The translations under genes and the position numbers were made by a program. Shown here piece after piece: positions 24,301 through 34,443 of a stretch of DNA of 40,552 bases. Position 1 is the stretch's first letter, and each line of letters starts with the position of its first letter. Origin of the DNA: Phlyctochytrium arcticum (lineage: Eukaryota > Chytridiomycota > Chytridiomycetes > Chytridiales > Chytridiaceae); contig JAHLKI010000067.1 of the NCBI GenBank assembly GCA_025602905.1, forward strand, positions 1 to 40,552, read 5' to 3'. Below the pieces are notes generated by a model that did no database searches, was not told the DNA's origin, and saw only the letters and a list, made by a program, of their open reading frames with translations.

Positions 24301-25370
24301 GCTGCAAGTGTACATATGGCTACAGACACGGATGGTCTGAAAAAGTCAATGCCGGTAGAAACACAAACGGAATTCGCCCACAGCGTTTCGCGTGGTGACA
24401 TGGTGACAACTGACACGCAAACGGACATGTCGCATGCCGACGTCTCTCTCTTGTCCATCAAGCAAACGATGCGAGCGCACATGGAGAAAGAGATGGCGGA
24501 ACGATTGAAGAATGTTATACCCTCGACGGACATAGACAATGGTGCGGCAGAATGGTTCTCGTTTTCGTTAACCAGTCATTGAACTTTTTGGTGCAGATCC
24601 TCGTGTGCTGGAGTTAGCAGATGCCTTGGGACATCTTGAGCAGGAAAATGTGAGTAGTGGGTGCAGCTTGCACGAATGCGCAGCGTCTAATTTCCTTTTG
24701 TAGTCGACGCTCCAAGATCGTATTGTTACCCTACAAGAAGAGGTCCTCGAGACTCGGAGAACGCTCAACTACCGCAAACATTACGATGCAGAAGCTAGCC
24801 GATGGCTTGAGTCTCTCAAGGAGGATGTTCAAAAGGCCGAAGGGGCGGTGCTCGAAGCACAGAATGGTAAGGATCATGATGGTAATGGTGGCAAATTATA
24901 TATATACTTATTAAAACGTATGATGTTTAGAAATGGAGAAGCACATGGGCCGCAACGAGCAGCTTACTGGACGAATAACCGAACTTGAAGAACAGATCAT
25001 GGAGTATCGGACAACCATTGCAGATCTCTCCCTGCAGTTGTCTCGGGCCCATACTCCATTAAATCGACGGCATATAGACCCGTGGTCTGAAGACGAAGGC
25101 GATATGGACGGTGCGCTTGTATCGCGCAAACTCGACGCGCGTCGGCAACGGATGGCCCACATTGATGCAATGTACGCCAATGCCGGCGGTCCATCGTGGT
25201 TCCAAACAATCTTTTTGCTCATTTTTACGCTGACGTCGAGCATTTACTTGACAGCGTGGTGGGTGGATCCTATTCACCAATCGATAGGAGTTATGGATTG
25301 GTCAATCATATGGATGGATCAGTTGGTTTATGGTCCACGACACTGGAGGATTGAGCCTAAACCCAAGTAG
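21393..25370 (+). CDS. Coiled-coil tail-anchored membrane protein with repeated TQT motifs
   Basis: Not assigned to a named family. Exons: 21393-21461, 21532-22347, 22397-22621, 22680-22922 (probably with a 39-nt intron removing about 22788-22826), 22984-23190, 23295-23336, 23396-23464, 23525-23588, 23643-23837, 23900-24541, 24597-24649, 24704-24866, 24931-25370. They total about 1062 aa and stay in frame throughout. A helical N-terminal domain of about 100 residues (HAFLLLRAKDLWHAYSNDP) is followed by a Ser/Pro-rich linker, long heptad-rich coiled coils (about 300-520), a TP-rich linker, and a disordered stretch (about 630-810). That stretch has TQT or TQT-like motifs at about 664, 703, 716, 730, 760, 785 and 803. 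More coiled coil follows, then one membrane segment (about 1006-1028) and a lumenal tail of about 34 residues. TQT is the anchor motif for the dynein light chain LC8 family. The layout suggests a membrane-anchored dynein or microtubule linker, possibly LINC/KASH-like; that role is inference. The 39-nt intron is the least certain junction. Confidence 0.75.
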
Positions 25371-25542
25371 GGATCGGAACCCCGTGGACAGATTTTCGAG
25401 CGTGTGTGTGATGGTAACGGAGTCCTTCGGGCACCACTGTTGTAAATAAGATAATTTTGAGTAGCTTTGTAAACTCTTGTCCACTAAACGAAGAATAATA
25501 TTGTACACATGTGGAAAGAAAATGGACGAGCAGCCCGATGCA

Positions 25543-26977
25543 CTAGTATGCACTGATCAGCAATCGCAGTAATTGCAAGTGCTCGCTTGCTCCATCAACG
25601 AGGGCTTTGTCAACTTGCCCCAGTGTCTGTGCCATTTTCGCTTTTTGCACGGCGGTAAGATGAGCATCCTTCATGACCATTTCGTGAAGCTATAGAATTT
25701 ATGTTAGCACCAGGTACGCTGAATGATACTGTTAATGGGGAATATACCTGGCTGAGAATTTGGTAACCGGAATATCCATCCCGAATCACTTCCTCCACTG
25801 TCTTTTCTATTGTCCCCGAATTTTTGCTCTGCCATGCCTCCATAACCTTTTCGATGAGAGTCTCAGGTACCACCTGTGTCAGAAATTGTAAGCAAAAGCT
25901 CGGGAAGAAAATCCACAATGTATGTACCCCTGCAATTTCACAGATTGCTTCTTGCGAGATGGCCTCTGTTTGATAAAATCGGTATGCGCTTTGCAACAAC
26001 ATGATCGATCGACGCATGTCGCCTTCGGATATTGACACGAGTTGCTTGATGGTCTGTGTTGCCGAAAGAATGAGGTTGGTCTATCCTGTGTTTATGTTGT
26101 TTATAAGAAAGTCCATACCTCTGGTGGACAATTGACACTTTCACTGGCACAGATGCTCTTCAAGCGAGACGTGGTGGATGTAACGTCCAACGGCCTAAAT
26201 CGGAATTTCGCGCAACGGGATGCCAGAGGTTCTATTATTCTGTTCATACAAAGTCAGAAAGCGTTCTAAAGGGATACACTTCAGGGTCATGTACCTTGTG
26301 ATGTAGTTGCAGATCAGACAGAAGCGGGTAATGTTTGAGTACGTTTCCATTGTCCGACGAAGCGCCGATTGGGCATCTTGTGTCATGGAGTCGGCTTCGT
26401 CCAGGATGATTATCTTGTAAGGGGGTAACGAACGGCCACTACGTGCAAGTAAAAGAGTCAGCACTTCTCCCAACTCTCGTGGAAAAGAGGGACATACTTC
26501 AAGTTCTGACTATTCACCGTGGTCCGTGCAAAATTCTTGACCTTGGCGCGGATAACATCAATCCCTCGTTCATCAGAAGCATTCAGTTCTAGCACGCGTT
26601 CCTTCATGATATCCGGGCTGCAGTTCAATGCATGTTAATCCCGCGCGCACATGTGGGATCTGAGGATAAACAAACCCATAGATTTCTCGAGCTAGAGCCA
26701 AGATCGTCGATGTTTTACCAGTTCCTGGAGGACCATAGAAAAGCAGATGGGGCAGCTAAATTGGAGTCAGTCTCAGCTCTGATAACATAAATGATACTGG
26801 ACTTACGTTCTGCGACTCCATAGTCTTCTTTAGTACTGCGACTACTTCTTCCTGGGAACTAATGTCGTCCATATCCTTTGGGCGGTATTTCTCTATCCAT
26901 GGCCGCGCTGGAGGGTCTCGTTTCGCTGCACTTTTCGGGCCTTTTGCTGGTCGGTTTGCTTTGAAAAAGTCGGCCAT
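25543..26977 (-). CDS. RFC2: Replication factor C small subunit (yeast Rfc2 / human RFC4 type)
   Basis: An AAA+ subunit of the clamp loader that places PCNA on primer-template junctions in the nucleus. Eight exons: 26977-26807, 26755-26676, 26617-26498, 26438-26295, 26239-26119, 26053-25928, 25873-25748, 25689-25543; 344 aa, in frame throughout. Motifs: PWIEKYRPK near residue 27, EEVVAVLKK (typical of the Rfc2/RFC4 branch), Walker [10 protein letters not shown] (65-73), [11 protein letters not shown], Walker [11 protein letters not shown] (about 133-142), [19 protein letters not shown] (sensor 1), the SRC arginine-finger motif in [11 protein letters not shown], and a sensor-2 region [15 protein letters not shown]. 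Length is normal. The gene converges on the coiled-coil gene with a 172-bp gap between stop codons. Confidence 0.95.
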
Positions 26978-27266
26978 TATTCGTTGTTGCGAGGGTGATT
27001 GTAAATTGTCACAACTCAGTTGGGGTCTCGGGTCTCGCTAGGGTTTTGTTCGGACAATTTTATTTATGCTTGACCGTCTTGCGATCTCCCACAAAGATCT
27101 CCTGGACGGCCACCCACGACTCAAACAGTACACAGGGAGCAAGCGCAATCTGGTCGAAGAAAACTGATACCTCTTATTCTGTTCATTGTGTTGAAAACGA
27201 ATATGTACAGTACACTACGTGCAAATGCTATATACAACGGATGACACCCGAACCCGTGGGAACTAT

Positions 27267-28704
27267 TCATTCCTCCTTCTCGATTTCCTTTGGCATAATG
27301 TTGCACAGCGCATCAGTCAAGGAAAAGCTTCCAATCAGCTTGCCGTCGCTGTCCACTTCCCACACCCGGTGAATGTTGTGCTTGGTGCAAATCTGCAGTG
27401 CTTCTCCAACGATAGTGTCTCGTCGAACACTGACGGGTGCCTTTGAGTGGATAGACGACTTGGCGAGGTAGGTCATCACATTCTCGTACAGATCCTGAAT
27501 GTTCTCACGCGTGAGATGGCGCAAGTCGGAGCCGCTCAGATTTCCGACGAATTTGCCCATCTTGTTGACAATCGCCACACTAGGGAAGTGGTGAATAACC
27601 ATTGTTCGGAATGCCGTGATCGCAGTCACCGTCTCTGGCATGTGCAACGCATATCTGCATGTTGACAATCAGAGTGCTTATTTCCCATTTGAGAGTGATG
27701 TGTATCACCTTCGGTTTCCAGCGGTCCAGCGCTCATTGGGCAGCTTCAGTTGATTGGGATCCGCATTCTCCTCAAACTGGAAGGACAGGCAAGTGAGTAT
27801 CGAGAAAGGTCATTTGCCAGTTACTGGTATCATACCTGGAGAGCAATGTCTGAAACAGAGTCGACGCTACTGCTGAGCGCCTCTCTCAGCGCTGGATCTT
27901 CATTCTGTTTGGACGACAGCCAAGCAGTTATGTCTCCTTCGCTGAGAATATCGGCCGGTCTCCCCTCCTCGGGAGCAACGAGGAAATGGTGGTGCCTTCC
28001 TTGCACGATATGCCTGGCAACCTCATATATGGAAGTAACTCTTTGCACATAGCGAAGCTGGAAGGCGCTGGGGTTTTCTTGAACTAATTCCATGATGGTT
28101 CTCTGGATAAAACAATGGTCAAGTCTGGTCATGCACAGTCAATGCGTAGTTTAGAACTTACGTTCAAGTTCTTGTCCCAGCAATCATGCAGAACCTTTTC
28201 AAGTGATCTAGTTTCATCCATCTTTTTGAAATTTTCCAGTTGCTGGTTGCTCAATGCATCGCACATACTCTATAATTGCTGTCAGAGCTTGTACATGACA
28301 GATAGTTTTGTAATGTTACCTTCAAGATGGTAGAGGAGGCCAGGCTACAAACATCCAGCATGTTGCAGTATTCAATAATGTTATTCTGGTCGCCCCGGCG
28401 TCGGTATACCGGTAAACATCGGATCTGATCATCGCGTAATTTTTCCATTGCCTAGTATGATCACAAAGGCTCAGAATTTGTATGTCCACATGATATGCAT
28501 ACTTACCCGTTCAACAGTGTCAGTCTCCTCAATACGAGCCAGCTCAGGATGGGCAGCAAGTTGGGGGCGATTCATTCGGCGAGCATCGAGGACGTTCTCC
28601 ACATTGTGTTGTTTCAGAAAGTCGACAGGAAACGGCCATGAGACAGTTTTCTGCCCCGTGTGCGATGTCGGCATGTTGGAAGTGGAATGAGCGGTGGTAG
28701 CCAT
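27267..28704 (-). CDS. CBS-domain (double Bateman) protein, AMPK-gamma/Snf4-like
   Basis: Probably an adenine-nucleotide-sensing regulatory protein; CBS pairs bind AMP, ATP or related ligands. Exons 28704-28507, 28451-28320, 28269-28162, 28102-27836, 27776-27709 and 27654-27267 give 386 aa in one frame. Four CBS-like units can be seen: the first around VERAMEKLRDDQIRCLPVYR; the second around HHHFLVAPEEGRPADILSEG; the third around FPSVAIVNKMGKFVGNLSGS; the fourth around ALQICTKHNIHRVWEVDSDG with GSFSLTDAL. The order and length resemble the gamma subunit of AMPK/Snf1, but I cannot tell the true gamma subunit from a paralogue by eye, so no symbol is given. Confidence 0.8.
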
Positions 28705-28961
28705 TGTGGTGAATAATGGGCAATGATGTTTGCTTGTCGATAGTTTAGAAATGCAGAGTTTGCAAGTTGGGGCCGGCTTTTAAGACATATTCTTTTTATT
28801 TAAAGTAGTCACAATTTTACGTAGACAAATGTGCAAAAAGGGGCTTTCCAATTTCCCACGCCCGTAGTATAATTTTCCGAACCCCTTCACATGATCGGCT
28901 TCGCGCTTCTTGAGAGCCCGGTGCCCGAAGAAACGGGCTTTCCACGTAGCGAATGGTTGAT

Positions 28962-30581
28962 CTACGTTTCGTGAGCGGTAGCCCAGGCCAGCTTGTAAGT
29001 CTCTAATGCATCTTCGTAGTCACAGAGGATTCCGTCTCGGCCTTTGTTGCGCTTCTCGATGGCATCGACGACAGCTGCAATCTCATGTAAATAAGGATCG
29101 TCGTCCGGGAACTACGGGAATTTAGTCAATTATTTAGACATTCTACTCCGTAAAAATTCAAGACAGAAATTCAATTACCTGCGACACCATCTTGCCGTGA
29201 TCCCCAGCATGAGTGACCAGAGTTGGTTTGTTGAAGAGGTCACAGAGTTTGAAAAGGTAACCATCTGCATGGACCTCAACATGCATGTCGGGAAATGGCG
29301 AAGGATCTTGCAAACACATCGTGTGTAAAAATGTTCCAACAGCGCCGGATGCATATTTCCTTGAGAAATTTTATTTCGGGATGAATGTACGAATCAAATG
29401 ATGTCAAAAGATCACAAACTCACCAAACACCTGCCGTGGCTCGCGGGATTCGCTCGCTTTCTGGGATGGCAGATTCAGTGACTGGAACGACGGCTAGCTG
29501 CCCGGCATGATCGTTCCAGTTGACTTGCTCAACTGCAGGTGACTTGGAGGATATAGGGACGCTTGTGTTGGCCAGGTGACGACTCAGGTCACAAAGATCA
29601 GTTCCTTGGTGAATCATAGGGCCGCCACTGAGCCTTTGATTCCATGTCCAGGGTCGGGTATCTGTGATATAGCTGCTGGTGAGCCGGGCATGGGTGGCCA
29701 TCACAGGTGTTGGAATGTTATTGACGGTCTGCTTCACTTTCCGAACGGCTAGAGAGAAAAAGACATCATTTAGAGTTCAGAAAAGGAAAAAGATATGTTC
29801 AAACGCGCATGTACCTTTCAGATAGCGCTGGACGTAACTAACGCTAACAAGTGTGCCACTGCTGCGCAACACCGATGCGATGTTTTCCAGCTTGGAAATG
29901 TCGTCTGCAAGGCTAATAGGCTTTTCCAACATCAGCGCAGTCCCGGGTAGCCCTTCCGCGATGCGTGTCTCAATGTCTCCTTTGACCATTATCTTTGGGC
30001 GAAAGAATGGGTGGGCTCCCACAACTACCAGGTGCGGAACTTCAGGAGAGCTACTCAAATAATCATCTACAGTGGCAAACCCTCGGGTATCCTGATATGA
30101 CTGATTGGGTTCGTAAGCTGAAAACCGCTTATTCTCGATCGTTGTTTCCACAAGGGCATGATTCGGGTCAATGATGGCAGGAACGCGCAGTCGACGGCCA
30201 AGTAGCCTGAAAAAACGAAAATCAATATGCGGGACAATGGAAAAAAAGCGTCCAGTCTTTTTTCTACCTCTCAAATCTGTCTGACTGCGACCGTTGATTC
30301 CAAGGGCCATCAATATTGCCGAAATTCAGTCCCGCCGCTCCGATGAAAACCACGTTGAAGGGATCCAGTGATTTGCTATCATCTCGACTATGCGGATCGC
30401 ATTCATCATCCGGCAAATTCTGCTTTTCAATGTTTTCCGTCTCCGATGTTGCAAATCTTCTTGTATTTGCAAGATGATTGATTCGGTAACTGCCTGCCAC
30501 GGTACTGGGTCGGATGCGAGTGACATTTCTGATCACCCGGGCCCCTCCGTGAAGATTTCCTTGGTATAATCGAATCAACAT
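28962..30581 (-). CDS. Gfo/Idh/MocA-type NAD(P)-dependent oxidoreductase, probably mitochondrial
   Basis: A predicted dehydrogenase whose substrate (often a sugar or polyol) cannot be read from sequence. Exons 30581-30268, 30206-29815, 29748-29424, 29359-29179 and 29111-28962 give 453 aa in frame. The first 60 or so residues are Arg-rich and hydroxylated (MLIRLYQGN..RVIRNVTRIRP), like a mitochondrial presequence. Then comes a Rossmann strand with FIGAAGLNFGN, a second strand ending VPAIIDPN, VPHLVVVGAHPFF, and the family EKP motif in ALMLEKPISL. The C-terminal half contains the usual substrate domain elements (SGGPMIHQGTDLCDLSRHL, a His/Asp pair typical of the family). The Rossmann motif is less canonical than GxGxxG, so the exact subfamily is open. 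Confidence 0.82.
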
Positions 30582-30756
30582 GATGAATGAAACTTGAATC
30601 CTGCGCAAAGGAACTCAAGGGCTGAAATAATTGATTCCCCATCATTTGACGGCAATTTGTTTTACGCAAGTACAACAAGCAACCCTTTTTCAATTTTCCC
30701 AGACATATCTTGAGCAATGCGGTATTATTGTGGTACAGAATCGTTTGTTTATAACA

Positions 30757-30829
30757 GCCCGGTTAGCTCAATCGGTAGAGCGTGAGGCTCTTAACCTCAA
30801 GGTTGCGGGTTCGACCCCCGCATCGGGCT
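30757..30829 (+). tRNA. tRNA-Lys (anticodon CTT), second identical copy
   Basis: Sequence identical to the minus-strand tRNA at 11059-11131, in opposite orientation and about 19.6 kb away. It shares the 14-nt upstream GTTTGTTTATAACA. T-rich runs follow within 20 nt. This copy marks the end of the conserved gene block; accessory DNA begins less than 1 kb to the right. Confidence 0.97.
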
Positions 30830-31505
30830 TTCAACTTTTCTTTTCCTCTTTTTGCTCCACTTGTCCATCTGGTCGACTTTGCTCATTCTTTTTACCACAA
30901 TCAATTCGTGCAATGATGGCAGTCCCTTATTTCTTTCTGTGATGTCCTATATATTTGTGTCTGCCATTAGCCTCCTTCCAAATGATGCAGAACCTGACCG
31001 CAGAAGCGTTTTGCAGAACATGGTTCAATCCTGGCTTAGTTTCCAAATCGGGGTAGCCCGTGACTGGTTTGTTGCCGGCTTGTTGCCGGTTCTATCCGTC
31101 TGCGCAGGCTTCTGAATCTGCGGGTGGGAATCACTTTGAGGGCAAATCTGCGAAGATGGCATGGCAGAATTGTCAGAACAAACATCTCCGAGGAGATCTC
31201 GCGTTATCCTTGTAAGATTGTTTAAAGAAATAAAGAAACGCTATGACATACACAAGATGCGACGGCATCAGATGAACATGAAATCTTTGTCAACCTCCCC
31301 ATAAGAGAGGAAGACGATGGAAATTTAAGAATTTTCGAGAAACTCTGTATCACATCTGATGACATCTGAAGTCCTTGGATGAGGGCTATATAAAGACAAA
31401 GGATGGTTGCTGATCCCCCCCAACAATTATCAAACAAAAATTACCCACTATTCCCATATCTCAACAACCTTCATCCCATCATTCCATCATCCCATCAATC
31501 CCATC
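30830..31505. other. Intergenic region with a promoter for the downstream Myb/SANT gene
   Basis: No gene recognised. The right part carries a clear TATA box (31387-31394) and a C/A-rich leader with CCCATCAT-type repeats before the start codon at 31506. Confidence 0.5.
31387..31394 (+). promoter_or_regulatory. TATA box
   Basis: TATATAAA about 112 nt upstream of the start codon at 31506, at a reasonable distance for a transcription start around 31420. Confidence 0.6.
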
Positions 31506-32015
31506 ATGCCCAACTCAACCAGCAACAGCCAAAGCCAAAGCAACAGCCAAAGCAATAGCAACCGACACAGCTGGACGCCTGAGGAGGAAGACGTCCTCAT
31601 TGAGTGGTTAAACGACGCAGGAAGTTACGACCAATTCCGTTGCGGCGGGTACAAAGACAAGTCGAACCGCAACCGCACCAGCAAAAAAACAAAAATCCAG
31701 TTATGCCAAGAATTGGCCGCCCTCCTTGCGGACAAGGGATTTCCTGGCCTCACCGCGCAGCAAGTCAAGAGCAAGCTTGAAGCTTACGAAGGTCAATACC
31801 GCAAAGCCCGTCAATATTTGGATAAGACGGGTTCAGGTATATCGGACGAAGACAAGTTGCAAACGCCCAACATCATGTCGAAAATCAAGAGGATGTTTCC
31901 GCAATGGGACCGCCTCGCCACCGTCCTGGGCGATAGAACATGCAACAACCCTGGTACCATCTCCCAAACCGATGACCAAACGACCGAACTTGAAGATCTC
32001 TGTGATAGTGCATGA
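31506..32015 (+). CDS. Myb/SANT-like DNA-binding protein ending inside a palindrome
   Basis: An intronless ORF of 169 aa. Residues 1-20 are Ser/Asn/Gln-rich. A Myb/SANT-like trihelix domain begins at HSWTPEEEDVLIEWL (about residue 20) and runs through QQVKSKLEAYEGQYRKARQY to about residue 120, a type found in fungal transposon-associated and regulatory proteins. The last five codons (LCDSA) and the TGA stop are supplied by the 62-bp palindrome at 32000-32061. A second, unrelated small ORF at 36213 ends in the same five residues in the same way. The gene may be a host gene truncated by element insertion, or a gene carried with the palindrome. The start is the ATG after the TATA box. Confidence 0.7.
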   Translation: MPNSTSNSQSQSNSQSNSNRHSWTPEEEDVLIEWLNDAGSYDQFRCGGYKDKSNRNRTSKKTKIQLCQELAALLADKGFPGLTAQQVKSKLEAYEGQYRKARQYLDKTGSGISDEDKLQTPNIMSKIKRMFPQWDRLATVLGDRTCNNPGTISQTDDQTTELEDLCDSA

Positions 32016-32061
32016 AAAATCCCATAGTATATACTATGGGATTTTTCATGCACTATCACAG
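32000..32061. repeat. Perfect 62-bp spacer-less palindrome, element copy A
   Basis: Two 31-nt arms meet at 32030/32031 with no spacer and no mismatch. Each arm runs CTGTGATAGTGCAT, then GAAAA, then ATCCCATAGTAT. It overlaps the end of the upstream ORF. To its right the sequence is homologous to the DNA right of the palindrome at 36362; to its left it is not. It is therefore a boundary of the repeated element. Roles could be a resolved hairpin telomere or concatemer junction, an element terminus, or a strong 3'-end hairpin. Confidence 0.95.
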
Positions 32062-32200
32062 GGGGGGTTTCAACTATGCCCCAACTATGGGCCAACTATG
32101 CCCAACTATGCCCAACTATGCTCAACTATGAAGCCGACTATGTGACCTTATTATAAAGTCGCTTCTCCACTATGTGACCTTATGATAAGGTCGCCTCCAT
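32062..32200 (+). repeat. CAACTATG tandem repeats and small palindromes, copy A
   Basis: CAACTATG recurs about six times at roughly 10-11 nt spacing (about 32070-32128), with GGGC or CCC between units. Two further units (CACTATGTGACCTTAT..) carry short palindromes, GACCTTAT/ATAAGGTC and a variant, at about 32139-32192. The same motif family follows the palindrome in copy B. Confidence 0.8.
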
Positions 32201-32284
32201 CAAACATCGAGCCATCTTACACATCATGAATCATCCCTCTCCATATTTCATCGAGTCGATCCGCATTTGTCACGGGAAGAGTCT

Positions 32285-32335
32285 TCCACATTACACCGGT
32301 GTAATACGCTCATTACACCGTGTAATACGCTCATA
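32285..32335. repeat. ATTACACC/GGTGTAAT palindrome-repeat block, copy A
   Basis: ATTACACCGGTGTAAT (32290-32305) is a perfect 16-bp palindrome. It is followed by ACGCTC, then ATTACACCGTGTAAT, then ACGCTCAT. The same units are amplified in copy B at 36490-36716. Confidence 0.85.
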
Positions 32336-32501
32336 TACGGGACTTCCAGAAAATTCACAAATTTCTTCTGTCAAGATTTCACACCTTACAAGTCGGCGAA
32401 GAATATTCTCGCTCCATCCATCATCCATCATCGGGTCGCCGAAGTATTTTCACTTTGATTTTATTCACATCTCCCCGCTACATGTACGAATATTCTTACA
32501 G

Positions 32502-32846
32502 TTATACATCTTCTTCCTGTTTTATATTACCCACTATCTCCTTCATATCTAATACATCTATCGTTTTCCACCACACATCCGTCTCCACTGTATACTGTTC
32601 TTGTAATTCCAATGGTAGAGATTTTCCATCTACTCGCCTCATCTTTCTTATATCGAATCGCAGATGTTTCAATATTCGACCTTTCCCAATCTTTATTTCC
32701 GTTATTCCCTTTGCCTTCATGTGTGTCTTGACCTTTTCCAAGATTGTCGCATGTCGCTATATCAGTGTTGATGCTTTCCTGAATTCCTCGGAATGTTCCA
32801 GGTCGATCAATTCTTCCGCCTTCTTCTCAATAAATGTCGCTTCCAT
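32502..32846 (-). pseudogene. Relic of a small gene in element copy A (in-frame nonsense)
   Basis: Reading leftwards from ATG at 32846, the frame is open for 114 sense positions except for one TAG at 32759-32757 (codon 30). After the stop the protein keeps natural composition (ITEIKIGKGRILKHL..) to a stop at 32502-32504. Copy B keeps only the first few codons at the matching place (near 36945), followed by a deletion. It was probably a small protein transcribed in the same direction as the helicase. Function unknown; no family recognised. Confidence 0.55.
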
Positions 32847-32974
32847 TCTTATCAAGCGATGATTGATATTGTTAATTGATTTCTCTTTTGTGGAGCGGCC
32901 TCCTTACGGGACTTTCAATCCTTTATAACATTCTATTTTATCGATATCATTCTGAATTATACATCAACCCAAAA

Positions 32975-33350
32975 AAAGGGGTGCAGTTTTGGGGTGCAGT
33001 TTTTTTTCCCTCCATGTATCAAGTGAGAGACAAGTTTTACTATCTATTTCCCTCCACTTTACATGTAGGGGTGCAAGGGGTGCAGTTTTCTTGAGGTAAA
33101 GTCCCTGGGGGAGGTAAGGTAGGTACTAGTTAGTAGTTCACACAATCTGTGAACATCTCACAACACTTTTAAAAATTCTATAAGAAAAATAAATATTGAA
33201 AAAAACTGCACCACTTGCACCCTCTTTTTCTACCTCCATAGAAACACTACATTACTTTACTAATCAATTTTTATTTTCCTACATGTATCGAGTAGGGTGC
33301 AGTTTTTTAAAACGCCTGCACCCTACCTGCACCCACTTGCACCCCCCTCT
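32975..33350. other. Origin-like iteron module, copy A (GGTGCA type)
   Basis: Forward iterons GGGGTGCAGTTTT (two near 32978-33000 and two near 33066-33088) lie left of a core of about 110 bp. Two reverse units lie right of the core (33206-33222), then one forward unit (33295) and three reverse units (33317-33345). The core (33095-33200) is AT-rich and has the stem-loop GTTCACACAATCTGTGAAC (33136-33154), a 7-bp stem with a 5-nt loop. Symmetric short binding sites around an AT-rich core are typical of replication origins served by SF3-helicase initiators. No function has been shown; this is inferred from architecture. Confidence 0.65.
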
Positions 33351-33369
33351 TCATCAATCCCCGACGCAC

Positions 33370-33471
33370 TCACTTCTTCAATTCTATCCCTACAAAGTAT
33401 CGAGCCGTCTTTGTTCGCTTCTCCGATACTACCGCTCGCAGTTCTTTGTAAAATGTAATTCGCTCACAAAG
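33370..33471 (-). pseudogene. C-terminal fragment of the D5-like helicase, copy A
   Basis: The last 34 codons match the end of the intact helicase gene at 37523-40006 with only a few substitutions (TFYKELRAVVSEKRTKTARY against the same stretch with TTRY), ending in TGA at 33370-33372. Homology stops abruptly near 33472. The rest of the gene is missing and a duplicated iteron pair follows. Confidence 0.85.
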
Positions 33472-33512
33472 AAAAGGGGTGCAGTTTTGGGGTGCAGTTT
33501 TTTTCCCCTCCA
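33472..33512 (+). repeat. Duplicated iteron pair at the helicase breakpoint
   Basis: About 41 bp containing two GGGGTGCAGTTTT units plus a T-run and CCCTCCA, nearly identical to about 32973-33014 in the origin-like module. It lies exactly between the truncated helicase and the transposase relic, so it marks a rearrangement junction. Confidence 0.8.
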
Positions 33513-34417
33513 CCGGACACTATTCCGATGGAAGGCTCAGTGGGAACAAACGCACGACTTGTTACCTCACCAGAAACAAGGACCGGACTTCAAACTTACC
33601 GAAGCAGAACAGCAACATCTTTTAAGCGAGTTTGAGTCAAATCCTGGTCTAACAAATCAACAAGCCGCTGCTCTATTTGATAACCGGATCAAGCCCAGGA
33701 CGATCTGAAACGAGCGAAATTCTCCCGCAAACTATTTAGTGACGAACAAGAAACTTATGCATCAGAAAGCGCTATCCAATTGGTCAAGGAATATTGCAGC
33801 ATGATGAAAAGTATCCCGACGTCCAAACGAGTCTACATGGACGAAAGCTTTATATACGATAATGAGGCGCCAAGAAGAGGACGCAGTTTACAGGGGCAGC
33901 CTATACCGAAAGTTCGCTCACGACATGGGAAAAGATGGACTGTTTATTTGGCAATTCGAGAAGATGGTTTGGTTCATCCTCCCATAATCGATACGGAGTC
34001 TGCTGATGATCTCAACTTTTATCACTATGTATGGCAAACGCTTGCACTTCCAAACGAAGTGGTGATTTGGGATCGCTTAGGCAAAGCTGGACGATGCACA
34101 AATCCATCGAAACAGCACTTCAATCCCGGTGTGAAACGACTTATCGAGCAGAAGCATTGCAAGGTTGTTTTTCTTCCGCCAAAAGGGAAACTCTTCAATC
34201 CAATTGAATTAGTCTTTGGGACCCTCAAGACGCATCTAAGTACACGACCAGTGCAGCGTGTGCAGAAAAAAGACCGCGAACCGAGGTTGAGTTGATCGAA
34301 GATTTGCAAATTGCAGCAGATAGAATTGGAAGGGAACATTTGAAGGGATTTTTTAGAGATAGGGGTACGGACAGAGCGTTTAGATTGGCGTATCCATATA
34401 TAGAACTCAATAACTAA
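33513..34417 (+). pseudogene. Decayed IS630/Tc1-type DDE transposase
   Basis: Three frames must be joined to follow the protein. The first runs to 33708 and starts inside the homeodomain-like HTH region (LFRWKAQWEQT..LTNQQAAALF), so the N-terminus is missing. The second covers about 33711-34270 with the DDE core: YMDESFIYDNEAPRRGRS, VVIWDRLGKAG and LPPKGKLFNPIELVFGTLK. The third is reached by a frame change at an A6 tract (about 34264-34270) and runs to the TAA at 34415-34417. Catalytic Asp, Asp and Glu are still visible. I find no clear terminal inverted repeats or TA duplication. It is inactive as it stands. Confidence 0.8.
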
Positions 34418-34443
34418 TAATTGAGTGGTTGTTCAAACGTTGT

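Noticed and set aside
32455..32862. Plus-strand ORF of 135 aa
   Set aside because: It is the complement of the minus-strand gene relic, which has better protein character.
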